From assembly GCA_023394875.1 (NCBI GenBank), contig JAEXAB010000003.1:62001-126000 (forward strand): 64,000 bases of DNA. Reading direction: 5' to 3'. The notes beneath the pieces are model-generated. The model saw only the letters and a list, made by a program, of their open reading frames with translations. It was not told the DNA's origin and ran no database searches. The DNA is from Bacillota bacterium. Its GTDB lineage: Bacteria; Bacillota; Clostridia; Christensenellales; DTU072. The position numbers and the translations under genes are program-made. Position 1 is the first letter of the stretch, and each line of letters opens with the position of its first letter. Below are positions 49,672 to 59,316 of this stretch, in pieces.

Positions 49672-52284
49672 TTATTTCAGACAAGCCTGAGCAGCAGCCA
49701 ATATAGCAATCGGTACACGGAAAGGACTGCAAGAAACGTAGTTAAGACCGATATTGTTGCAGAACTCTACTGTGGAAGGATCTCCGCCGTGCTCTCCGCA
49801 GATACCGCACTTCAAGTTAGGACGGGTCTTTCTGCCTTCGGATATAGCAAGCTTCATAAGTCCGCCTACGCCAACCTGGTCAACCTTTTGGAAGGGATCT
49901 TGCTCGAATATCTTCTTTTCATAGTAATCGGAGAGGAACTTAGCAGCGTCGTCACGGCTGAAACCGTAAGTCATCTGGGTAAGGTCGTTTGTTCCGAAGC
50001 TGAAGAATTCGGCTTCTTTAGCGATATCGGCAGCTGTTATTGCCGCTCTGGGGATTTCTATCATTGTGCCAACGTGGAATTCTATCTTCCAGTTCTTTTC
50101 TGCCATAACTTCTTCGGCGGTCTTTACAACGATATTCTTAACGTATTGCAACTCTTTTACGTCGCCAACTAAAGGTATCATAATTTCGGGTACAACGGTT
50201 GCACCTTGGTCTTTTCTTATTATAGCAGCCTCAATTACCGCTCTGGTCTGCATTTCTGCAATTTCGGGGTAAGTGATGGCAAGACGGCATCCGCGGTGTC
50301 CCAACATGGGGTTGAATTCGTGTAGATTTTCGATAGTCTCGTTGAGTTCTTCAAAAGAAACTCCCATTTCTTGAGCAAGAGCGATAATGTCTTCTTTCTT
50401 GGTAGGAACGAATTCATGGAGAGGCGGATCAAGGAAACGAATTGTAACAGGGTAAGCGCCCATTGCCTCGTAAAGTTTAACAAAGTCCTCTCTCTGCATG
50501 GGCAACAATTTTGCCAATGCTTTCTTACGTTGTTCTACGGTCTTAGAAATAATCATTTCTCTGACTGCGGCAATTCTGTCTTCGGCAAAGAACATATGTT
50601 CTGTTCTGCAAAGACCGATACCTTCTGCGCCAAAGCTTCTTGCAATTGCGGCGTCTTGAGGAGTGTCGGCGTTGGCTCTTACTTTAAGTTTTCTGACTTC
50701 GTTGGCCCAACCCATTATTCTTCCGAAATAACCTGCAATTTCTGCCTCAACGGTCTTGATTTTGCCGGCGTAGATATTACCTGTGGAACCGTCTAATGAG
50801 ATATAATCGTCAACACCGTAGGTTTTGCCGTTAATAATAAGTTTTTTAGCTTCTTCGTCTATAATCAAAGCTCCGCAACCTGCTACGCAGCAACGTCCCA
50901 TACCGCGGGCAACAACTGCAGCGTGGCTTGTTCTTCCGCCGCGGGCAGTCAAAATACCTTGAGAAACGTGCATACCTTCGATATCTTCGGGAGATGTTTC
51001 TAATCTTACCAAAACAACCTGCTCTTTATTCTTTGCTCTTTCGGTAGCTTCTTCTGCGCTAAAGCAAATTTTACCGCAAGCAGCGCCCGGGCTAGCGGGA
51101 AGTCCGCAAGCTATAGGTGTAGCTTCTTTTAAGGCTTTGTTATCAAACTTGGGATGCAATAGTTCATCAAGCTGCTTAGGGTCAATCTTCAACAAAGCTT
51201 CTTCCTTTGTTATCAAACCTTCGTCCACTAACTCACAAGCGATACGGATAGCGGCGTTTGCCGTTCTCTTACCGTTTCTGGTTTGGAGCATATAAAGTTT
51301 GCCTTCTTCGATGGTAAACTCCATATCCTGCATATCCTTAAAGTAGCTTTCTAATCTCTTGCAAATGTCAATAAACTGGTTATAAACGGCTTCGTTGGTC
51401 TCTTTGAGGTGGTCGATAGAAGAAGGAGTACGGATACCCGCAACAACGTCTTCACCCTGCGCGTTCATAAGATATTCGCCGTAAAGTTTCTTTTCGCCGG
51501 TAGCGGGGTCACGTGTAAATGCAACGCCTGTTCCCGAAGTTTCGCCCATGTTGCCAAATACCATGGCCTGAACGTTAACTGCTGTACCCCAGCTAGAGGG
51601 TATATCGTTCATTCTGCGGTAAATGTTGGCTCTCGGGTTTTCCCAGCTCTTAAATACTGCTTCTACTGCGCCCTTTAATTGTTCCTTTGGATCCTGGGGG
51701 AATTCCTCTCCCTTCTCTTTAAGATAGAACGCCTTATATTTTGCGATAAGTTCTTTTAGGTCGGCAGCGGTAAACTCTGTGTCAAGTTTAATGCCTTTCT
51801 TCTCTTTCATTTCGTCGATAACAACCTCGAAGAAAGATTTGCCAAGTCCGCAAACAACGTCGCTGTACATTTGGATGAATCTGCGGTAGCAGTCATAAGC
51901 AAAACGTGCATTGTTGGTCTTCTTTGCAAGACCCTCAACGCTTATATCGTTAAGACCAAGGTTAAGAATTGTATCCATCATACCGGGCATGGATGCTCTT
52001 GCGCCGCTTCTTACCGATACCAAGAAGGGGTTATTTGCGTCGCCGAACTTTTTGCCGGTGTCTTGTTCTACTTGGGCAAGAGCGCTAAAAATCTGCTCCA
52101 TAATTTCGTCATTGATTTTGCCGCCGTCAGCATAATATTGTGTGCATGCTTCGGTCGTGATGGTAAAACCTTCGGGCACTGGCATACCAAGATTGGTCAT
52201 CTCTGCCAAGTTTGCGCCTTTGCCGCCAAATTTTGCCTTGTCTTTTCCGTCTGCTTCTCTGAATAAATAAACAAATTTAGTCAT
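49672..52284 (-). CDS. ppdK: Pyruvate, phosphate dikinase
   Basis: This 870-residue enzyme interconverts pyruvate and phosphoenolpyruvate with ATP, Pi, AMP and PPi; in anaerobes it often runs in the glycolytic direction. The N-terminal ATP-grasp shows FGGKGANLAEM, the swivelling domain carries the phospho-His in ILTARGGRTSHAAVVARG, and the C-terminal TIM barrel has GTNDLTQMTYGFSRDD and the active-site Cys in CGICGEHGG. ATG 52284 is chosen with SD GAGGAG. Its promoter is near-consensus, implying high expression. Confidence 0.97.
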   Translation of the reverse strand: MTKFVYLFREADGKDKAKFGGKGANLAEMTNLGMPVPEGFTITTEACTQYYADGGKINDEIMEQIFSALAQVEQDTGKKFGDANNPFLVSVRSGARASMPGMMDTILNLGLNDISVEGLAKKTNNARFAYDCYRRFIQMYSDVVCGLGKSFFEVVIDEMKEKKGIKLDTEFTAADLKELIAKYKAFYLKEKGEEFPQDPKEQLKGAVEAVFKSWENPRANIYRRMNDIPSSWGTAVNVQAMVFGNMGETSGTGVAFTRDPATGEKKLYGEYLMNAQGEDVVAGIRTPSSIDHLKETNEAVYNQFIDICKRLESYFKDMQDMEFTIEEGKLYMLQTRNGKRTANAAIRIACELVDEGLITKEEALLKIDPKQLDELLHPKFDNKALKEATPIACGLPASPGAACGKICFSAEEATERAKNKEQVVLVRLETSPEDIEGMHVSQGILTARGGRTSHAAVVARGMGRCCVAGCGALIIDEEAKKLIINGKTYGVDDYISLDGSTGNIYAGKIKTVEAEIAGYFGRIMGWANEVRKLKVRANADTPQDAAIARSFGAEGIGLCRTEHMFFAEDRIAAVREMIISKTVEQRKKALAKLLPMQREDFVKLYEAMGAYPVTIRFLDPPLHEFVPTKKEDIIALAQEMGVSFEELNETIENLHEFNPMLGHRGCRLAITYPEIAEMQTRAVIEAAIIRKDQGATVVPEIMIPLVGDVKELQYVKNIVVKTAEEVMAEKNWKIEFHVGTMIEIPRAAITAADIAKEAEFFSFGTNDLTQMTYGFSRDDAAKFLSDYYEKKIFEQDPFQKVDQVGVGGLMKLAISEGRKTRPNLKCGICGEHGGDPSTVEFCNNIGLNYVSCSPFRVPIAILAAAQACLK

Positions 52285-52334
52285 CAAAATTTCTCCTCGT
52301 ATAGAATTTTTTATTTACAAAAATATTTATATAT

Positions 52335-52363
52335 ATTATAAAGCTTTTCCTAAAAAAACTCAA
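52335..52363 (-). promoter_or_regulatory. ppdK promoter
   Basis: TTGAGT, a 17-bp spacer and a perfect TATAAT lie 51 bp upstream of the ATG. Confidence 0.8.
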
Positions 52364-52375
52364 GTAAAATTAACG

Positions 52376-53017
52376 TTAATTCTCAATCAGCGTATTGATA
52401 AGTCTTTTAGTTATATTAAGCTTGATTCCGTAGTCGTTTTCAAAAAGGATATAAAAATATTTCAGTACGTCGGCTACTTTGCCTATGGTTAATTCCAGAC
52501 TGTCTATTTCCGAACAATTCAGTTTGTCCATAGCCTCCAAAAAAAACACCGCTTTGGTATCAAACTGCTCTATCTGGCGGTAATCAATCCCCATAAGGGT
52601 AGATATCTTTAGCAAAAACCATAGTGCTAACGCGGCAGGAAGGGTGTTATTATAGTTTATTTCCTTAAGAACTTTTAATAACGTAACAAAGGGTTCGGCT
52701 GCGTCCTCTTCGGAAGCAAAGGACTTTTCATACCCTTCCAAACACAAAAGCGCGGCGGTATATTTTTGGGAATCGGTCCAGCAGTTGTAAAAATTCTCCT
52801 CGCAGTCAACGTTAGTAAGAATTTTGCCCATCTTACCTTCTTCTACGCAAAACTCCCCGAAAGTGAGAACTCCGGTAAAAGCCTTTAGCTTGGCTTTACT
52901 GCTCCTAACTCCTCTGGCTAGTACCGTCACTATTCCGTTTTGGGTAGCAATTGTCAGTAATTTATCCTTTTCTTTATAATCTACGCTGCGTAAGATTATT
53001 CCCAAAAAATTATTCAT
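52376..53017 (-). CDS. recO: DNA repair protein RecO
   Basis: This 213-residue recombination mediator helps load RecA on SSB-coated DNA. The N-terminal OB fold is GIILRSVDYKEKDKLLTIAT, with a helical C-terminal half. The zinc-binding cysteines seen in some RecO proteins are absent and the protein is somewhat short. It has no SD and starts 6 nt after the lipoprotein gene. The yqzL-recO neighbourhood supports the call. Confidence 0.9.
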   Translation of the reverse strand: MNNFLGIILRSVDYKEKDKLLTIATQNGIVTVLARGVRSSKAKLKAFTGVLTFGEFCVEEGKMGKILTNVDCEENFYNCWTDSQKYTAALLCLEGYEKSFASEEDAAEPFVTLLKVLKEINYNNTLPAALALWFLLKISTLMGIDYRQIEQFDTKAVFFLEAMDKLNCSEIDSLELTIGKVADVLKYFYILFENDYGIKLNITKRLINTLIEN

Positions 53018-53023
53018 TAATAA

Positions 53024-53875
53024 TTATTCGCTCTTTTTATTCTCTTCGTTTTTTTTCTTATTGCGAAATTTTTTTATTAAAAAACGTATAAGGAATATCG
53101 CACCAGTAATAGCTCCTAATACCGCTAAGTAAGGTAAGACCGCCACAAAGCCGATAAACACTAACCCTAGGCTCTTTACCGAACCTTTGAAGATTCTGTT
53201 TAACTTGTTTGCATAAGTATCTTCGGCGCCTTTTGGCGCGTCCACAGAATATAAATTTATTTTAACGCTGGAATATTCGGTTATGCTGTCATATCCGTTT
53301 ATTTCTAACTGCAAAGCGTTAAGTTCGGTATTAATCTGGGTTATTCTCCTGCTTCTTTCCATTATTTCTCCCAAATCAGTAAGGTTAAGAGCGTTCAATG
53401 CGTCGCGCTCGCTTTCCAACGCCTGCTTCTTTGCCGTTGCGCTGACGTATAGGGTAGTAATATCGGTGCTTTCGGTATGTTTTGAAGTAACTTCGCCTAA
53501 GCCCTCAACGGTATCTAAAAACTCTTTAAGCTTAACCGACGGCACTTTTAATATGTAATAATTGTTGTTGTAGGAATTTCTGGAATTCTCCACCGATTTA
53601 TCTACCCAGCCGCCCAATTCATAAACTTTATCTTCAAGCTCGTTTCCGGCTACTTCCATATCTGCAACGGTTAGGTCCATATTGACGTTATAAACAATTT
53701 TGCGTGTAACGCCTTCGGGCAAAATAGCGTTAGTGTCCGAACCGGATTCGGAATAATTACTCGGTGCATCCGAAGGAGCCTCGGACACGCCGTCTTTACT
53801 GGAACAGGCGGTAATAAAAGTTACGCTAATAACAGCTACTAATACTAATAGAACAAGTTTGGTAATTTTTCTCAT
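53024..53875 (-). CDS. DUF4349 lipoprotein
   Basis: This 283-residue protein has a lipoprotein signal (ITACSS, Cys at about 24), a periplasmic-type domain with RKIVYNVNMDLTVADME and LGGWVDKSVENSRN, a coiled coil (about 145-190, ERDALNALNL...), and a C-terminal membrane helix near 235-262 followed by a Lys/Glu-rich tail. This is the DUF4349 layout; function is unknown. ATG 53875 has SD AAGGAG. It interrupts the usual era-yqzL-recO order. Confidence 0.88.
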   Translation of the reverse strand: MRKITKLVLLVLVAVISVTFITACSSKDGVSEAPSDAPSNYSESGSDTNAILPEGVTRKIVYNVNMDLTVADMEVAGNELEDKVYELGGWVDKSVENSRNSYNNNYYILKVPSVKLKEFLDTVEGLGEVTSKHTESTDITTLYVSATAKKQALESERDALNALNLTDLGEIMERSRRITQINTELNALQLEINGYDSITEYSSVKINLYSVDAPKGAEDTYANKLNRIFKGSVKSLGLVFIGFVAVLPYLAVLGAITGAIFLIRFLIKKFRNKKKNEENKKSE

Positions 53876-53984
53876 AAAATTCTCCTTTTTGCTTCTTTTA
53901 TTTATGTATTGTTTATTCTTAAAATGTAAAAAACCGCACAAAAATAATTTGGCGGTTTTTTACGATTAAGAAATCTTTTTTGAC

Positions 53985-54083
53985 CTACTTGTCTTCTCCT
54001 TTCAAAGCCTTGTACAGCATATAATATCCTGTCTCTCCGCTTTTTTCAAAGGTCTTCCACAATAATTCGTCCAATTTCTTCAT
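53985..54083 (-). CDS. yqzL: YqzL-family small protein
   Basis: This 32-residue protein has the YqzL pattern W-x2-F-x2-(S/T)-G-x3-Y-x2-Y/M-K (LLWKTFEKSGETGYYMLYKA). In Bacillus yqzL lies between era and recO; here it follows ybeY-era and precedes the DUF4349-recO pair. SD GAGGT lies 5-6 nt before the ATG. Function is unknown. Confidence 0.75.
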   Translation of the reverse strand: MKKLDELLWKTFEKSGETGYYMLYKALKGEDK

Positions 54084-54144
54084 TGTTACCTCTAACGTTA
54101 AGTCTAATATTAGGATAACCAAAAAACCGCATTTTATACTATTC

Positions 54145-55551
54145 TTATTTCACGCCCTTGCTGTCGTAACCCAAATCTTTCATAATGCTGTCGCTTGTGC
54201 GCCAGTCGTCCTTTACTCTGACAAAGAGTTTTATAAAGATTTTACTTCCCGTCATCGATTCCAAATCCTGTCTTGCGTACGTTGATATCTTCTTTATCAT
54301 ACTGCCGCCTTTCCCCAAAATTATGGGCTTATGAGCGGCTTTTTCGCAAATTATGTCGGCGCTTATCTCAATTAGGTCTTTTCCTTCCACGTAGTTGTAC
54401 TCTCTTACGTCTACTCCTATGCCGTAAGGAACTTCCTTATCAAGTAGTCTTAAAGCCTTTTCCCTAATAATTTCTGCAGTCATAAAACGCATATTTTTGT
54501 CGGTATACTGGTCGTCGGCAAAGTATTTTATTTTGTCGGTCAGTAGCTTTTTGATTTCATTTTTGAGGGGGTCTATATTCCTTCCTCTTAAAGCAGAAAT
54601 CGGCACTATGGCTTTAACGTTTTGAAATTTATTAAGTTCGGTTAAAATTTCAAAAACTCTTTCTTTGGTAACGTGGTCGACTTTGTTGACGGCAACGATT
54701 ACGTTAAGCCCTGCATTCAGATAAGCAACGATATTGATTTTGTCCTTGTCGTCATAACCTTTTTCACAGTCGACTACGTAAATAACGCAATCTACGCCTT
54801 CAAGGGCGGAAGATACGTTTTTCATCATATATTTGCCAAGATTGTTTTTCGGAGTGTGAATACCGGGAGTGTCCAAGAATACTATCTGGCAGTTCTTTTC
54901 GTTGTAGATACCCATTATCTTGTCGCGGGTAGTCTGCGGCTTCCAACTAACAATCGCCACTTTTTCCCCCACTATGGTATTTACAAGAGTGCTTTTTCCT
55001 GCGTTCGGTTTGCCGGTTACGGCAACGAAACCCGACTTAAAGTCTTCATTTTTTATTTCTTCTTTTTTTACTTCTTCCTTAGCAATTCCAAGCCCTATAC
55101 TTTCTAAAATACTTTCGGTAAGGTCCATCATCTCTTCTTCGCCTTCGGCATCTTCGTGGTCGAACCCTAAAAGGTGCAACATACCGTGACAGGTAAGAAA
55201 GGCAATTTCTCTTTCCAAACTATGTCCGTATTCTTCGGCCTGTTCTTGCGCTCTCTTTTCGCAAATAAAAATTTCTCCTATAATGACGCTGTCGTCTTCG
55301 CCGTTTATGTCCATAGGATAATCTTCTTTTAATACCGGCACTTGTATATCGGGTATGCTCTGAAAACTTAATACGTCGGTTATTGAATCATTCTGACGTT
55401 CTTCTCTGTTTAATTCTCTTATATTTTCTTCGGAAACAAGACTTATTTCTAAGTCTATATCCTCAAAATTAGTGTCCAACTTTTGTAACGCCGCCATTAC
55501 CGTTTTGCCAATTAGCTCACGGTGATTTCCTGCATCGTAAATTTTTATCAT
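54145..55551 (-). CDS. YbeY-Era fusion: rRNA maturation endonuclease plus ribosome-assembly GTPase
   Basis: This is a single 468-residue frame. Residues 1-150 are YbeY, with LSFQSIPD and the metal motif HGMLHLLGFDH (His122/126/132). A Glu/Lys linker covers about 153-163. Residues 164-468 are Era: P-loop GKPNAGKS (170-177), VSWKPQTTRDK (G2), DTPGIHTPK (G3), NKVD (G4), and a C-terminal KH domain with ILGKGGSMIKKIS. Both proteins act on the 16S rRNA 3' end and 30S maturation. No internal stop or strong internal start is seen. dgkA and cdd, often between these genes, are missing. Confidence 0.95.
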   Translation of the reverse strand: MIKIYDAGNHRELIGKTVMAALQKLDTNFEDIDLEISLVSEENIRELNREERQNDSITDVLSFQSIPDIQVPVLKEDYPMDINGEDDSVIIGEIFICEKRAQEQAEEYGHSLEREIAFLTCHGMLHLLGFDHEDAEGEEEMMDLTESILESIGLGIAKEEVKKEEIKNEDFKSGFVAVTGKPNAGKSTLVNTIVGEKVAIVSWKPQTTRDKIMGIYNEKNCQIVFLDTPGIHTPKNNLGKYMMKNVSSALEGVDCVIYVVDCEKGYDDKDKINIVAYLNAGLNVIVAVNKVDHVTKERVFEILTELNKFQNVKAIVPISALRGRNIDPLKNEIKKLLTDKIKYFADDQYTDKNMRFMTAEIIREKALRLLDKEVPYGIGVDVREYNYVEGKDLIEISADIICEKAAHKPIILGKGGSMIKKISTYARQDLESMTGSKIFIKLFVRVKDDWRTSDSIMKDLGYDSKGVK

Positions 55552-55570
55552 ATATATTTTTCCTTATTTA

Positions 55571-57013
55571 TTATTTATTGGAGCTGTATTTTATTCTCTG
55601 GTGATAAAGACTGGGCACCATTGATACCAAACAATCTTCTATTGCTTTTATGTCCTTATAAGTAATCGGACAATCAGAAAACTGGTCGGAATTTACTTTG
55701 GTCATAATTAGATTATGAATAAACTCTCTGAAGTTTCTTTCATCCTTATCAACACCTTGGGCTCTTGTAGCAGCCTCTACGGTATCAACTATCATAATAA
55801 TCGCCGATATTTTGGTAGAAGGCTTAGGTCCCGGGTAGCTGAACTTTTCTCTGGCTAGCTGTTCGTCGGTTATTCCTTTGGCTTTGTTTAAGAAATATTG
55901 AACGGGAGTAGTGCCGTGATGTTCTTTGGCTATTTTCGCTATAGCTTCGGGCAAATTGTGTTTTCTTATTAATTCTGCTCCGTAAGTAGAATGCTCGGTA
56001 ATCATATGCACGCTTACTTCGGGGATGTAATCGTCATGCGGGTTATAATCGGTTTGATTTTCGGTAAAGCAAATTGGTGACTTTAGCTTTCCGATGTCGT
56101 GATAATAGGCGGCAGCCTTAGCTAAAGCGGGGTTTTCGTTAATTCTCATAGCGCAGGCTTGGGCTAAGTTGCCTACAGCAAGGGAATGATTATAAGTGCC
56201 CGGGGCTTCGGTTGCCAGCTTCTTCATAAGTTTGGTTTCGGGCGAACAAATTTCTTCCAACCTAAAATCGCTGTAAAGCGCAAAAATTGTTTCCAAAATA
56301 GGTAAAATTATCATAAACAGCGCTAGACCTAGTAGCACAGATACAAACGCCCAAACTCCGCTTAACAAAACTTCTGTCCAGGTTATAGACGGGTTTAGTA
56401 AACTACAAAGCATAGCAAGGGGCATGGCAAGCAATATGCCTATAATTAAGCCCGTTGTCAAAAAGGACATTCTTGTATAGTATTTTTTGTTCATTATTAT
56501 TAATAAACTTCCGGCTATCGACTGCGTAACTATAGAAGAAATTGCGGGTACTAGCGCTTCTTCGGGGAAAATCGTTACAATACAAAGGAAAAAGGCTATA
56601 TTTATAAGCACGTTGGCAAAAATAGCCAGCCTCTTTTCTATCAGCATGGCAATAATAAGTCCCGATAAGAGTAAGGGCATGCAGTAATAAGAAATAAATC
56701 TGCCGAAAATTATGGCAAAAATATAAGTAAGAAGGATATCGGCTAATATTACTCCCAATTGCTTGTAATTATGCATCAAATCCTTTCTGCGGTAATATAT
56801 AAAACATTCCAAGGTATAAAGCATTATAAACATTATGCCTGCCAGTACAAAATACCTGTAATAATCCTTGAAAGCCACCGACAATTCTTCGCTGTTTACT
56901 CCGCTGTTGACCAGTCCTAGTATAAAGGGCAAAGCCAAAGAAAACAGGGCGATAATAGTTACTATTACCCCGAAGCGCTTTTGTTTTGTACCGTTGATTT
57001 CTATACTCTTCAT
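55571..57013 (-). CDS. PgpH/YqfF-like 7TM-HD protein, short form
   Basis: This 480-residue protein has a 7TM-HD layout. A first membrane helix (about 15-37) and a loop of only about 25 residues lead into the helix bundle (about 52-245). A cytoplasmic HD domain follows, with YNHSLAVGNLAQACAM, YYHDIGKLKSP and EHHGTTPVQYFL. PgpH-type enzymes degrade c-di-AMP. Homologues are near 700 residues because a large extracellular domain follows helix 1; that domain is absent here. SD GAGGA precedes the ATG. Confidence 0.9.
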   Translation of the reverse strand: MKSIEINGTKQKRFGVIVTIIALFSLALPFILGLVNSGVNSEELSVAFKDYYRYFVLAGIMFIMLYTLECFIYYRRKDLMHNYKQLGVILADILLTYIFAIIFGRFISYYCMPLLLSGLIIAMLIEKRLAIFANVLINIAFFLCIVTIFPEEALVPAISSIVTQSIAGSLLIIMNKKYYTRMSFLTTGLIIGILLAMPLAMLCSLLNPSITWTEVLLSGVWAFVSVLLGLALFMIILPILETIFALYSDFRLEEICSPETKLMKKLATEAPGTYNHSLAVGNLAQACAMRINENPALAKAAAYYHDIGKLKSPICFTENQTDYNPHDDYIPEVSVHMITEHSTYGAELIRKHNLPEAIAKIAKEHHGTTPVQYFLNKAKGITDEQLAREKFSYPGPKPSTKISAIIMIVDTVEAATRAQGVDKDERNFREFIHNLIMTKVNSDQFSDCPITYKDIKAIEDCLVSMVPSLYHQRIKYSSNK

Positions 57014-57027
57014 CTATTCCTCGTATG

Positions 57028-58128
57028 TTAACTTATTTTCATCTCCACCTCATAGTATATATCCAAATAAACGTTTTTGTCTACTCTTTTTTCGATGTGC
57101 CACGTTCTCTTCCTTATTGCTTGACTTGGCAACGAGTTATCAAGAGCGTAGGTATTTTCTTTGATTATCCCCTCTTTGTTGGCTTCATAATCAAAGTCAA
57201 CCTCCACTTTCTCCAGTTCGTAAAAGGTGACTTTCGTAATATAAATAGGAATAATTGCGTTAAGAACAAAAGTTTCTTCCTCCCCTTCGTAATTTTCAAA
57301 GCTACATTTTATATTGTCCTTATTAAAAAACTCCGTTTTATAAAAGGATTCTTTCTTTCCCGTTCTCTTATTTACCCATATTGTGGGGGTAAACACAAGA
57401 CTTTTGCTAAACCAAACCCTGCCGAAAACTTCTCCACTCGGCTTTTCTTTGGCAAAAATATTTTCATCAAGAATAATGTCCGAAGTAATAAGATTATCGC
57501 CCTTTCTTACCGTCTGTCCGTTTTTTACCACCGCTCCGCCCGAATAAGTAACAATTCTTGTTATCGTTGCGTCATATTTACTTAATATTGCCGAATAATC
57601 GTTGGGGTCAACTATATCCACTTTGGGCAGTTCTTCATAAACCAAAACTATTATCGTGTTGCCTTTAAGTTCCACCGCCGCGTTGGAAATCCCGTCCAGA
57701 GTTAATATGTCGCTTATTATTTTCTTTCTATCCACGTCGCTTTTTTTCACCGGTAAGGTTACCGTTTTGTTAATAGCCTGAAAAATGCTGCTTTCCGATA
57801 CAAGGTTGTTGCCTTCTATCTTGATTCTGGTAAAATTGACCGAATAAAAAAACATAACGATAACGACAATAATAAACCCCCCAAAAAAGCCGTATCTAAC
57901 TACGTTTCTCTTAAAAAAAGTCTTTGCCGAATAATCTTTCAATATGGTATATTCTCTGTTGTTTTTTTGCAAAACACCAACAAAAGCGCCCAATTCTTTT
58001 TCGGCAACAAAAAATTTACAACCATTTTCGGTTTTTTTTATGTTTTTTAATGGGATTTTATTGAGCCTTGCTAAACTAAGAATAAATTCGCACGGAGCTT
58101 TTACAAACAAACTAACGTAATTAAACAT
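57028..58128 (-). CDS. yqfD: Sporulation protein YqfD
   Basis: This 366-residue protein belongs to the YqfD (stage IV sporulation) family, needed for sporulation in Bacillus under sigma-E control. It has an N-terminal soluble stretch, a membrane helix near 80-100 (GFFGGFIIVVIVMFFYSV) and a FtsQ/POTRA-like extracytoplasmic domain (IEGNNLVSESSIFQAI). ATG 58128 overlaps the yqfC end by 8 nt. phoH, often next, is absent. Confidence 0.9.
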   Translation of the reverse strand: MFNYVSLFVKAPCEFILSLARLNKIPLKNIKKTENGCKFFVAEKELGAFVGVLQKNNREYTILKDYSAKTFFKRNVVRYGFFGGFIIVVIVMFFYSVNFTRIKIEGNNLVSESSIFQAINKTVTLPVKKSDVDRKKIISDILTLDGISNAAVELKGNTIIVLVYEELPKVDIVDPNDYSAILSKYDATITRIVTYSGGAVVKNGQTVRKGDNLITSDIILDENIFAKEKPSGEVFGRVWFSKSLVFTPTIWVNKRTGKKESFYKTEFFNKDNIKCSFENYEGEEETFVLNAIIPIYITKVTFYELEKVEVDFDYEANKEGIIKENTYALDNSLPSQAIRKRTWHIEKRVDKNVYLDIYYEVEMKIS

Positions 58129-58387
58129 TTTCCACCGCCACCGAAAATATCTTTCCCCTGATATACAGTTCATCGGCGGTTATTTCCATTATGGCAAGGC
58201 TTTTGCCTAATATTATTAGCCTACCTTCCTTTATCCTCAAAATAAGGTTGTCGGGACTGTAGACAATGACCCCTCTGTGACCTTCCACAAGTACTCCGTT
58301 AAGGTCGCAAACCGTTATTTTTAGTCCCAAAGCGCAGTCGGAAGGAAGACCCATCTTCATGAGCATATCTTTACAATAAGTATTCAT
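58121..58387 (-). CDS. yqfC: Sporulation protein YqfC
   Basis: This 88-residue YabP/YqfC-family protein has KITVCDLNGVLVEGHRGVIV and IRIKEG-like beta repeats. It is paired with yqfD as in other spore-formers. The ATG lacks an SD; TAAAAT lies 5 nt upstream, so a leaderless or special-sigma transcript is possible. Confidence 0.88.
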   Translation of the reverse strand: MNTYCKDMLMKMGLPSDCALGLKITVCDLNGVLVEGHRGVIVYSPDNLILRIKEGRLIILGKSLAIMEITADELYIRGKIFSVAVENV

Positions 58388-58413
58388 ATCATATTTTATG
58401 AGAAAAAATCTTC

Positions 58414-59316
58414 CTAAATGCCTTGACTTCTCAATTTTTGCAGCACTTGTTCAAAATAATCAGGTATCGGCGCAAAAAACTCCATTTTCTCTTTGGTAAT
58501 GGGGTGGGCAAGTACCAATTTATAGGCGTGAAGCAGCTGTCCGCTCAACTTAAAATTATCTTTGCTACCATAAACCGTATCCCCGACAACAGGGTGTTTT
58601 ATATATTTCGCGTGAACTCTTATTTGGTGAGTTCTGCCCGTTTCCAGCTTAAATTCCGTCAATGTGTAATTACCGAACCGTTCTAAAACTTTATAATGGG
58701 AAACCGCCCTTCTTCCCTTGTCGTCAACCGCCATTATTTTGCGGTCTTTTACACTTCTTGCTATGGCTTTGTCAATAACTCCCTCGTCTTCTTTAATGTT
58801 TCCATCGACAAGGGCGATATAATATCTGCCTGCTTCTTTGGTTTCTATCTGCTTAGCAAGACTTAAATGCGCCTCGTTGGTTTTGGCTATCACAATTAGT
58901 CCGGAAGTGTCCTTATCCAGTCTATGAACAATCCCCGGACGATACACGCCGTTTATTGCGCTTAGATCCTTAATATGATAAACAATGGCGTTAACTAGCG
59001 TGCCGTCGGGAGTACCCATACAAGGATGGGTTACCATGCCTTGGGCTTTGTTAATAACGGCAATATCTTTGTCTTGATAAACTATATCAATCGGCAAGTT
59101 TTGACCTTCGGCGGATACGGCAACGGGCTCTTCAATTAGCACTTCAATTTTGCCTCCGCAAACAATTTCTCCGCTTTTTGTGACGATTTTGCCGTTGTAA
59201 AGCACGTTTTCGCTATCAATAAGCCCCTTTATCCTAGAACGCGAAAAACCCGTCTCACGGCTAAGGTAGACGTCGATTCTCTCTTTTTCTATAGGATAAA
59301 ATATCATTTCTTCCAT
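58414..59316 (-). CDS. rluD: RluD-family 23S rRNA pseudouridine synthase
   Basis: This 300-residue enzyme has an N-terminal S4 RNA-binding domain (RIDVYLSRETGFSRSRIKGL) and a catalytic domain with GIVHRLDKDTSGLIVIAKT, where the Asp is the nucleophile, and LETGRTHQIRVHAKYI. Synteny with lspA is standard. Exact uridine targets are inferred from the family. Confidence 0.92.
   Translation of the reverse strand: MEEMIFYPIEKERIDVYLSRETGFSRSRIKGLIDSENVLYNGKIVTKSGEIVCGGKIEVLIEEPVAVSAEGQNLPIDIVYQDKDIAVINKAQGMVTHPCMGTPDGTLVNAIVYHIKDLSAINGVYRPGIVHRLDKDTSGLIVIAKTNEAHLSLAKQIETKEAGRYYIALVDGNIKEDEGVIDKAIARSVKDRKIMAVDDKGRRAVSHYKVLERFGNYTLTEFKLETGRTHQIRVHAKYIKHPVVGDTVYGSKDNFKLSGQLLHAYKLVLAHPITKEKMEFFAPIPDYFEQVLQKLRSQGI

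Noticed and set aside
54100..54120. CTAATATTAG palindrome before yqzL as an operator
   Set aside because: It is short and AT-rich with no matching promoter elements or second copy.
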